Positions 45,901-54,848 of a stretch of DNA of 64,000 bases are shown piece after piece (positions within the stretch are counted from its first letter, which is position 1; each line of letters begins with the position of its first letter). The notes under the pieces are model-generated. The model was not told where the DNA came from. It made no database searches and worked only from the letters and a program-made list of their open reading frames with translations. A program made the translations under genes and the position numbers. Where the stretch lies: the NCBI RefSeq assembly GCF_031143425.1, contig NC_090451.1, positions 347,642,339 to 347,706,338 of the forward strand, in the 5' to 3' direction. The stretch comes from Pleurodeles waltl (lineage: Eukaryota > Chordata > Amphibia > Caudata > Salamandridae).

Positions 45901-48616
45901 CTACTCCTCCCCTGCCTTAACACCATTTTCCAAAGGGAGAGGGTGTAACACCCTCTCTCTGAGGAAGTCCTTTGTTCTGCCTTCCTGGGCCAAGCCTGGC
46001 TGGACCCCAGGAGGGCAGAAACCTGTCTGAGGGGTTGGCAGCAGCAGCAGCTGCAGTGAAACCCCTAAAAAGGCAGTTTGGCAGTACCCGGGTCTGTGCT
46101 ACAGACCCGTGGGATCATGGGATTGTGCCAACAATGCCAGGATGGCATAGAGGGGGCAATTCCATGATCATAGACATGTTACATGGCCATATTCGGAGTT
46201 ACCATTGTGAAGCTACACATAGGTAGTGACCTATATGTAGTGCATGCGTGTAATGGTGTCCCCGCACTCACAAAGTCCGGGGAATTGGCCCTGAACAATG
46301 TGGGGGCACCTTGGCTAGTGCCAGGGTGCCCACACACTAAGTAACTTAGCACCCAACCTTTACCAGGTAAAGGTTAGACATATAGGTGACTTATAATTTA
46401 CTTAAGTGCAGTGAAAAATGGCTGTGAAATATCGTGGACGTTATTTCACTCAGGCTGCAGTGTCAGGCCTGTGTAAGAATTGTCAGAGCTCCCTATGGGT
46501 GGCAAAAGAAATGCTGCAGCCCATAGGGATCTCCTGGAACCCCAATACCCTGGGTTCCTCAGTACCATATACTAGGGAATTATAAGGGTGTTCCAGTATG
46601 CCAATGTAAATGGGTGAAATTGGTCACTAGCCTGTTAGTGACAATTTGTAAAGAGAGAGCATAACCACTGAGGTTCTGGTTAGCAGAGCCTCAGTGAGAC
46701 AGTTAGGCATCACACAGGGAACACATACCTATAGGTCACAAACTTATGAGCACTGGGGTCCTGACTAGCAGGGTCCCAGTGACACATAACAAACATACTG
46801 AAAACATAGGGTTTTCACTATGAGCACAGGGCCCTGGCTAGCAGGATCCCAGTGAGACAGTGAAAACACCCTGACATACACTCACAAACAGGCCAAAAGT
46901 GGGGGTAACAAGGCTAGAAAGAGGCTACTTTCTCACAATCAGGCGGAGGAGCAGTGCCACCGGAGCAGGAGGGAGATGCATCCCACATGGCCCTGGAGGG
47001 TGAGGCAACAGAGTCTGAAGTCACCAGTGGGATGGAGGGCGAGGGGAGCTCCACGGCGGGGACAGGAGCAGAGACCAGCGACACCGAATCCTCCTCTGAT
47101 GGGAGCTCCCTTGCGGTGGCGGGCCCCTCTGTGCCCCCCGCATCTACAGGTACAGCCACCCCCCCCTACCAACATCGCCCTCCCAGCAGCGCGTGGCTGC
47201 TCACCTAGGAGGGTAGGCATCTCCTTTGCCCCAGGCACCTCAGGCCCTGTCCCAGTCAGCCCTGCTGCCCTCAGTGAGGAGGCTATTGACCTCCTGAGAT
47301 CCCTCACTGTTGGGCGGTCTACCATCCTGAATGCCATCCAGGGTTTAGAGAGGCAGTTGCAACAAACAAATGCATACCTGGAGGGCATTCATTCTGGCCA
47401 GGCAGCCCAACAGCAAGCATTTCAGGCTCTGGCCTCTGCACTGATGGCAGCCATTGTCCCTGTGTCCAGCCTCCCCCCTCCAACCTCCTCCACCCAGACC
47501 CAATCCCCTGTACCTCAGCCTATCCCAAGCACACCATCAGACCAGCATGCACACACCTCAAAACACAAGGGTGGCTCAGGCAAACATAAGCACCACACAT
47601 CCCACAGGCGCTCACACAAGCATCATACCCATGCAGACATACCAACATCCACTGCCTCCAATGTGTCCCCCTCCTCTACGTCTCGCACCTCCCTCCCTGT
47701 CTCATCTCCACTCACACCTGCATGCACTACATCTTCAGCCACTACCTCTATCACCAGCACGCCCATCACCACACACCGCTCACGTACAATCACCACCCCC
47801 ACTACCATTCACACATTCCCTGTGTCCTCTCCCAGTGTGTCTGTGAGCCCTCCTCCCAAAGTACACAAATGCAGTCACACACCCACCCAACAGCCATCCA
47901 CCTCACAACAGCCTCCAGCCAATGCACCTTCACCCAAACTCAGAAAACGAACACCTCCTACAGCCACTACCTCTTCCTCCACTCCCAAACCCCCTCCATC
48001 TACCCGTCCCAGTGTGTCTAAAAAGCTTTTCCTATCAAATGTTGACCTCTTCCCTACACCTCCCCCCCGGCCGTACCCTAGAGCCCGCCTTTCCAGGTCC
48101 CAACCCAGCACCTCAGCCACCACATCACCGGGCACAGTGGTGCCAGCAATAGCGGGATTTTGGAGTGCACCAAGCAACAGGGCTGCCAGTGTCCCAAGGA
48201 GCGAGGGCAAGGTCATTCTGCAACCTCCAAAACTGAAAAAGTTGCCCACATCCCAGAGGGAGAAGGCGAAAACACCTGCCACCAAGGGCTCAGGCAAGAT
48301 AAAAGTGGAAAGTGGCAAGACAGCTATGCCACCATCCAAGGTGGGGAAGGGCCAGAGCATCAAAGGCAGGTCCACATCGACGCCAGCCGGCATGGCGGAC
48401 AAGACCGCCACCAGCACCGCCACCTGCACCGCCGTCACAGACACCGCCGCCAGCACCGCAGACACTAAGCCCGCCACCAGCACCGCAGACACTGAGCCCG
48501 CTGCCAGCACCGATGCCACAGAGCCCGCCGCAAGCACTGATGCCACAGAGTCCGCCTCAAGCACCGCCGCTACTGACACCGTTGCCAGCACCGCCAGCGG
48601 CCCCGCGACATCCTGA
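42902..48616 (+). pseudogene. Harbinger SANT2, copy B (split by an LTR-like insertion)
   Basis: Exon 1 (42,902-43,019) begins MAHVSGERAP, gains 4 bases, then reads FTSEELEKLADVVLPQY. Exon 2 (43,214-43,463) reads VSAHQKKDIWRAIA, then a TAG stop. It also lacks 21 bp compared with A, removing the HCRKRW helix segment. Exon 3 starts CATCATCAG (43,851-43,859), is interrupted by the 43,860-46,937 insertion, and resumes to the stop at 48,616. Exon 3 is open for about 545 codons: an acidic/polar start, the conserved EEAIDLLRSLTVGRSTILN block with ERQLQQTNAYLEGIHSGQA, Ser/Thr/Pro/His-rich sequence, a Lys-rich stretch, and a repeat tail (TADTEPAASTDATEPAAS). The long open frame here is in one piece, while copy A is frameshifted in the middle. 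This supports real coding ancestry. Confidence 0.75.
43860..46937 (-). mobile_element. 3,078-bp LTR-like insertion with TG...CA ends and TSD ATCAG
   Basis: The insert begins TGTAGGAGTCTGG and ends CTACTTTCTCACA. It is flanked by ATCAG at 43,855-43,859 and 46,938-46,942. Copy A has the uninterrupted CATCATCAGGCGG at the matching site (20,264-20,277, minus), so the empty site proves the insertion. TG...CA ends with a 5-bp duplication fit an LTR retrotransposon, probably a solo LTR. Read on minus (TGTGAGAAAGTAGCC... start), AATAAA lies near 44,085-44,100, about 230 bp from the end, as expected for R/U5. No retroviral gene is visible inside. It contains three diverged ~75-bp units (CTAGCAGG.TCCCAGTGA, 46,670-46,870). 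A 3-kb LTR would be unusually long; a non-autonomous LTR element is the alternative. Confidence 0.8.
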
Positions 48617-48724
48617 GCCAGTGGCACCACCGCAGACATGGTTGCCATCCCCAGTGGTCAGTCATACGAGGCTGGTGGTCAGTTCCAGGAGCCTGGCCAG
48701 CTTGCATGTTGCACCACTGTCAGT

Positions 48725-49032
48725 GGAGTGTCACATCCACTACCTCAGTCCTTGTCAGGATAAAGCACTCTGGGCAAAAAGCCCCCTCCAGAACCAGTGA
48801 AGAAAGACATCCATTACCTCAGTCCTTGGCAGGATGAAGTACTCTGGGCACAAAGCTCCCTCCAGAACCAGTGGAGAAAGACATCCACTACCTCAGTCCT
48901 TGTCAGGATGAAGCACTCTGGACACAAAGCCCCCTCCAGAACCAGTGGAGAAAGGCATCCACTACCTCAGTCCTTGGCAGGATGAAGCACTCTGGGCACA
49001 AAGCCCCCTCCAGAATCAGTGGTGAAAGGCAT
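48725..49032 (-). repeat. 74-bp tandem repeat, about 4 copies (copy B)
   Basis: Same unit as 17,326-18,127 in inverted orientation (CATCCACTACCTCAGTCCTTG, then CCAGAACCAGTGGAGAAAG on plus). Confidence 0.85.
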
Positions 49033-49400
49033 CCACTTGAGAGACTGTGGCTTTGCACTCCCCAGGATAAAGCAGTGGGCAAACCACTCACTGGAGAGAC
49101 TTGAGAGACTGTGGTTTTGCACTCCCCAGGATAAAGCAGTGGACAAACAACTCACTGAGAAGACTTGAGAGACTGTGGCTTTGGACTCCCCAGGATAAAT
49201 CAGTGGGCAAACCACCCACTGGAGAGACTTGAGAGACTGTGGCTTTGCACTCCCCAGGATAAAGCAGTGGGCAAACCACCCACTGGAGAGACTTGAGAGA
49301 CTGTGGCTTTTCACGCCCCAGGATAAAGCATTGGGCAACCCACCCACTGGAGAGGCTTGAGAGACTGTGGCTTTGCACTCCCAAGGATACATCAATGGGC
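49033..49400 (-). repeat. 64-bp tandem repeat, about 5.7 copies (copy B)
   Basis: Same unit as 16,963-17,330 in inverted orientation (GAGAGACTGTGGCTTTGCAC on plus). Confidence 0.85.
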
Positions 49401-49935
49401 CTAGAGAACCCTTGTGGAGCTGGCTTCATGCACTCATCCGGCTGAGGTGCCCCCCCTTCCCTTCCCCCTGAGGTGCCTGTTTAATTTCGATCTGATGCCC
49501 CAGCAGTGTTCTCTCCCTTTGGAGTCTGGTATCGAGTGTGGGCCTCGCCCATGCATTTTGGGCCCAGTGGTCCACAGACTATGAATGGTGCACTATCCGC
49601 ACTTGTATAGTTGGTGTACATAATTGTTTATACTGTATTTAAAGTTTTGACTGATGGATTTTTATTGATTACAAATGTTACAATCATTTCCTTTTGTCAT
49701 TGCGTTCTTCCAGGGGGGGTGTAAATTTAATGTTGCAGCATGTATTGGTGTGTGTGTTGTTGTGGGTGAGGGTGTTGCATGTTGCATGTGTGTGTCACTC
49801 TCTTTTCCCTCCCCCCACCCCTGTGTTCTAGGTGCAGTACTCACCGTGGTCGTCGCCGCCGTCGTTGTGCTCCTGGTAGAGGAGCAGGAATACTATTGCA
49901 GGGAAGATTTGGAGTTCTGGCTCCATGGGGGTTCT

Positions 49936-50349
49936 ACCCTACCAGGGCATGGGGCACCCTTGTGTATCTGCCATGACTTCTGTCTACCACCTGCTCTGCC
50001 CTGCAGGGGGTGCGCTAGGGGTATTGGAAGGCCTACTCAGGGCTGGTCTCAGTGGTGAAGAAGCCACCTTGTGTGTAGGCGCACCTGCGCCTCCACAGGC
50101 CTGCACTACCAGGCTTATTACATGTTGGTCAGGCTACTCTGGTGGGTGGCACACTCAGGGCAATGTCCCACTAGTGGCCAGGACTGTACCCACCCAGGGT
50201 ATGAGGTGTACTTTTTACAGGGCACTCCTGGGTATGGCACCTCAACTAATCATGTAAGCGCCTCTTCCTGAAGACAAAAAAATGTTTTAGGGAAATCCCC
50301 TATGGAGGCCCATGTCCCACACCGCGCTCTGGGAAACTGCTAGCGCAGA
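49936..50349. other. Unassigned sequence between Harbinger B and the LTR
   Basis: GC-moderate sequence that does not match the left end of copy A. It is probably a different repeat that replaced the missing end of copy B. No gene. Confidence 0.4.
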
Positions 50350-52202
50350 TGTCTTAATAAAAATTATTAATGAGTGTTTATGTATTTAGAATAACAAGTT
50401 TATTTAGAAAATGTAATAACGTAGAAAAATAATGCACGCATTTGAAAATGTGATCACGAAGAATGGCCATCAATGTTAACGAAATGTACTAATCAATGAT
50501 TAATACTTATGAAATATTGAATATATGTTAGACTAATGCAGTAATACGTCATATTGGGTATTATGAACGAAGACTGATTCTGCATTGCCGATCCATCCTG
50601 AGGATAGGTATATTCTGAACTGTGATTATCATCCATATTTTCTTTTTCTTTCTTGGTACCAAGGGGCATATTTATACTCTGTTTGCGCCGGAATTGCGTC
50701 GTTTTTTTTTACGCAATTCCGACGCAAAACTAACTCCATATTTATACTTTGGCGTTAGACGCGTCTAGCGCCAAAGTCCATGGAGTTTGCGTCATTTTTT
50801 AGCGTGGACACCTACTTTGCGTTAATGATATGCAAGGTAGGCGTTCGCGTCTAAAAAATTGACTCCGAGGCATGTGCGCTGTATTTACACTCCCAGGCAA
50901 AATTCACGCCCGGGAGTGGGCGGGTCAAAATAAATGACGTCCGGCCGCTTTTGCGCCGTTTTTTAGCGCCTGGACAAGACAGGCGTTAAGGGACCTGTGG
51001 GCTCGGAAGGAGCCCAGAGGTGCCCTCCCAGGCCCCCAGGGACACCCCCTGTCACCCTTGCCCACCCCAGGAGGACACCCAAGGCTGGAGGGACCCATCC
51101 CAGGGACATTAAGGTAAGTTCCGTTAAGTACTTGTTTTTTTTTTTTTTTGGCATAGGGGGGCCTGATTTGTGCCCCCCTACATGCCACTATGCCCAATGA
51201 CCATGCCCAGGGGACAGAAGTCCCCTGGGCATGGCCACTGGGCAATGGGGCATGACTCCTGTCTTTGCTAAGACAGGAGTCATTTCTATGGGGGTTGGGA
51301 GTCGAAATAAATGGCGCAAATCGGGTTGAGGCGAAAAATTTGCCTCAGCCTGACTTGCCCCATTTTTTGGCGCCCAAGCTCCATATCCCCCTACGCCGGC
51401 GCTGCCTGGTGTACGTCGTTTTTTTCCACGCACACCAGGCAGCGCCGCCGGCTGACGCCGGCTAACGTCATTGATTAAATACTGCGCCCGCACAGTGTTT
51501 CAGAATGGCGTTAGCCGGCGCTAATTTTTTTCACGCAAAACTGCGTTAGCGCAGTTTTGCGTCAAAACGTATAAATATGGCCCCAAGTGCGCTGTTTTGA
51601 CAGAACCATAGTTAGATGGTTTTCTAAATTTGTGTTACTAAATTGTTTTGCATGAAGCCCAACATGCTGATGCTAATTTGATGTTACCTAAGGATTCTCA
51701 CTAATGACTTATGATAACAGGGACTAATGCTTGGTGAATTTCTCTGCTAAGCTTCATGTACTTCATCTGGTTGACGAAGCTGACTTTGCAATTGATTTGC
51801 ACCATAACCTTGCACCATAACATTAGAATGTGTTGTAGTTCAAGCTTTGATTACGTTACTTTTCTTCCGCTGCTTTGAACAACCAGTGTTGTTTTTGTAC
51901 GTGTTTCATTTGATTTTGAGATTAATCTACATGACCTTAGCATTGTTAATATAGGGAAATAAATATTCTAAAACTTTTACTAAATGTGTGGTTATTCATG
52001 ACTGAAAGATCATGGTGCGTGATAATAACTAACTCCATTGATTATTGATTTTATTGATTACTAATGATTGTTGATTATTGTGTTTTGATTATTGATTATG
52101 TACTGGATCTATGATAAGAACATTTTAATTGCGAGTCAAAAGGTTCATCGACCTACTCACGTCCCCTTGTGAGTTTACTTATTAAGGTCAGGCGCGCTAA
52201 CA
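50350..52202 (+). mobile_element. 5' LTR of an endogenous-retrovirus-like element, containing a MITE
   Basis: Homologous to the solo LTR at 31,280-32,693. It begins TGTCTTAATAA and ends GCGCTAACA. Without the inserted MITE (50,663-51,583) it is about 930 bp, some 480 bp shorter than the solo copy, because most of U3, including the CCAAT and TATA-like boxes, is missing around 50,540-50,560. AATAAA is at about 51,957. A leader and gag-like frames follow on the same strand, so it acts as the 5' LTR. As it stands it lacks its promoter region. Confidence 0.7.
50663..51583. mobile_element. 921-bp hairpin-rich foldback element, TSD CAA
   Basis: The left end GGGGCATATTTATAC pairs with a right end that reads GGGCCATATTTATAC on the other strand. 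CAA flanks both sides (50,660-50,662 and 51,584-51,586). The solo LTR has the uninterrupted site GGTACCAACTGCGCTG at about 32,164-32,179. Inside is a chain of strong hairpins: GGAATTGCGT/ACGCAATTCC (50,691-50,720), a palindrome around GACGCGTC (50,748-50,776), CCATGCCCAGGGGAC (51,201-51,235), ATGACTCCTGTCTT (51,251-51,283), GGCGCTGCCTGGTGT (51,398-51,446) and ACGCAAAACTGCG (51,533-51,562). No convincing ORF. Confidence 0.85.
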
Positions 52203-53382
52203 GAGATGGTAGCAGACTGATGGTTTGCCTCCTTAAGAGCTTACCATAGATGTCCGGTATAGAATAATAGACAAACTGAGACAGTAAGAAAGATTGATGG
52301 TTCGTCTCCTTAAGAGCTAACTATACACGTCCAGTGTGTTAACAGAGATAATAGCAGGATTGAAGGTCCCAGAGGTAGTAGCAGAATTCATTATTATTGA
52401 GATTTGGATTTTGTTTTTCAATGATGATAATTGGCAAAAAAAATGATGTTCCCTTAAGTCCAGAAATGACTTTCCCAGATCCTGGATCCTGCTAATGGGT
52501 GTTTGAGGATGTTCCCTGCGTTCTAGTGATAGTGTGCGTGAAATAGGTTGTGCTTGCTCAGCTTATGCACATTGCAGGTGAATTGTGAGGTTTGCGAGGA
52601 TTTTAGGGAGTTTGTGTACTCCAAATTAAGTTGAAGAAGGAGTATGCGTACTCCGCAGTATGAGAGTATGGAAGTCATCGAACTTCACATGAGTGTGGAG
52701 CTTTGTGGTCAAAACTTGTCCACATGGTTGTTGATGTCTGGACCTTGCGTGGTCTAAGACTCTGGAGTATATTGAAAAGTGTATGAGACACTTGGTTATA
52801 TGTTGTAATTTGTCTTGTTTAGTAGGTTGTTCGGATGTGGTCGACAAGACAGTGTGTGACTCAAAGTGAGTGAAAGAAAATTTCAGCTGAGATTTGGCGA
52901 GTTCTATGTGCACCAGGACAGACCCATTGATCAGTTGAGAGTAAAATTTGTGGGTCGAATTTTTCTTGCGAATCTGGGAGACTAAGAAAGAAGGAGTAGC
53001 TGTAAGTGCGGGAAGAGCCATCAGTGAAAAATCTGTAAGGTTTCTGAAGCGGTTTTGTTATCTTTTCTGTAGTAAAACAGTAGATTTGTTTTTGTTTTTG
53101 GCTTTTATCAGTGCTCGCAATATTTTGCATTAGTTTTGTGTGAATTAACGTTTAGGAGGACAAGCGTCAAGGCTTTGTCAGCTGCAGTACGTGTGAGTGG
53201 GATGTCATTGGAGCCGCTCTGGGATAGGTCGGTTAGTGAGAAGGGTTGCTCACAGATTGGCAGCCATCTGTGACAGGCAATTGGTTGAGATCGTAGGTGA
53301 AAGTAACCTTGGGATTAAAAGTCACTTCCTGAGTTGATTAGAATAAACAAAAAGTAGAAAAGGTGACATTTTTCAATGCATT
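52203..53382 (+). other. Retroviral-type leader region
   Basis: Between the LTR and gag. It contains a two- to three-fold diverged repeat (GATGGTTTGCCTCCTTAAGAG at about 52,219 and GATGGTTCGTCTCCTTAAGAG at about 52,298; AACAGAGATGGTAGCAG / AACAGAGATAATAGCAG at about 52,199 and 52,339). TGG at 52,207-52,209 could open a primer-binding site, but I could not match a tRNA. No ORF. Confidence 0.45.
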
Positions 53383-54663
53383 AAAAAGTGCCCTGAGGGG
53401 AGATACGTACATTACAGCGAATGTAGGGGAGGCCACACTGCTAGAAAATACACCAGCTTACATTGTAATGGAAGAGAAGGGTGTCTTTGGTTAAAGGGAT
53501 GGTGCAAATTGACAGAGAAAGATGGGAACTTAGTGTTTCCTACAAATGGGACGTTCAATTTGAGAGTTTTGGACCATTTACGGATGGTGCTATATGAATA
53601 GAAGCCTCTTCCGAGACCAGCACAGTGTGAGGCATTAGCAATTTGGGAGCTAGTAGCCAGATAGCAACAGCAATTGAAATTTGAGAGGAGGATGAGAAAG
53701 GCAGAAAAGACTGTAGCGGATGGGATTGTGTTCAGAAAGCATGGAGAATAGAGATTTGCAAGGGATTAAGTTGTTCCGGCAATAACGCAGGAAAATGAGA
53801 AGGAAGGAAAGAAAGCTACTAGGAAAATTAGTAAAAGTCCGTCCAAGAGTAAGGAAGCTATAAAGTCTTCAACTGCAGAGGAGGAATCGGACAATGATGA
53901 GTTTATTGCACGGTTATTGAGAGATCGACGACCACCATATGCAGTACATGAGAGTGGTGCAAGCACCAGTACTGATCCGACACAGGTCAATGGGACAGCG
54001 AGTTCGGTGCAGGTTAATGCTAATCTGACACAGAACGCTGTGCAAAGTAGTCTTAAAGTGCCTACTACTCCTGTAGTGCAGACTCAGATGCAACCGCCAC
54101 AGGTGCAGAGAATTTACCCTGATGTGCCCAACATGGAAACAACTTCAAACTTAATGGTGCCAACGGAAAAGGTTCATCCGAAACCGATACTGTTTCAGAC
54201 TGAGTCAACTCCGATTTTATTGCCCCAAGTACAGCCACAGGTAATGCCAAGATTTACGCCAGTGATAAGGGTACAGTCAGATATGACTCCGATGATGAAT
54301 CAGAATATGGGAGTTACTCTCCCACAGAATGTAGGTGCCAGAACAGCCCCAGATGCTATATCGCTACCTATTACTGTTGGTCTAGCTGTACAATTATTTT
54401 CACAGAAAAAAACGATTTTAGGTGAACTAGGAGCAATGTCCCAGAACCTAATAAGGGGAGGACATAATGAACATGTTCAGGTAGTCTCTCCAGTGGAACA
54501 GACTTTTGACAAATCAAGATCATTGCTAGACCTTAGTACATTTGTTGCACTTCCAGACACAGTGACTGGTCCAAACGTTAGCCAGGCTTTGAAATTATTG
54601 ACACCGCAGACTCCGAATGCAGTTGCACAGCAGATGCCGCAGGCCCAAGCAAGTAACATTTTA
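53383..54663 (+). pseudogene. gag-like gene, 5' part (interrupted by a LINE)
   Basis: Broken frames from 53,383 look like a matrix region with a helical, basic stretch (FERRMRKAEKTVADG at about 53,678-53,722) and have stops. From about 53,770 an open frame runs to the LINE insertion. It has a Lys/Ser-rich stretch (KATRKISKSPSKSKEAIKS), an acidic patch (EEESDNDEF), and a long Gln/Pro/Val/Thr-rich, low-complexity region typical of the flexible middle of Gag proteins. It codes for about 298 residues before the LINE. Assignment to Gag rests on position behind the LTR, composition and the continuation at 60.8 kb. The retroviral genus is not recognised. Inactive. Confidence 0.6.
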
Positions 54664-54848
54664 AATTCAATTCACAATAAGCTTTATTCGATCGACAGAC
54701 CATCAAAGCAATACAATACAAAGATAAGTAACATCATAAATAAAACAGTACAAGTCTGCCGTGAACCAATATCTAACAATAAAAACCGTAGTTGCCCAAT
54801 CTTTAAAATCCGTTAAAAATCATTATTTATATAAGAGTTGCGTATACG

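Larger units (their letters stand above)
38843..49935. mobile_element. PIF/Harbinger transposon, decayed copy B, inverted relative to copy A
   Basis: It starts with CCCCCATTACAACATTGGCGG, the counterpart of the right terminus of copy A, and TAA just before it is a possible target-site copy. Gene order is inverted relative to A: SANT1 on plus, transposase on minus, SANT2 on plus, then 74-bp and 64-bp tandem arrays. Similarity to A continues to about 49,930 (GTGCAGTACTCACCGTGG and the TCCATGG stretch opposite A 16,435-16,535) and then stops. The outer TIR is therefore missing, and the copy is truncated there. All three genes are broken, and a 3,078-bp LTR-like element (43,860-46,937) sits in SANT2. 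Confidence 0.85.

Noticed and set aside
47875..48648. 257-codon minus-strand frame
   Set aside because: Antisense of the Ser/Thr-rich SANT2 exon 3 in copy B; repetitive Ala/Val-rich composition, no independent conservation.
52207..52225. Primer-binding site after the LTR
   Set aside because: TGG occurs five bases past the LTR end, but the following bases could not be matched to a tRNA 3' end with confidence.
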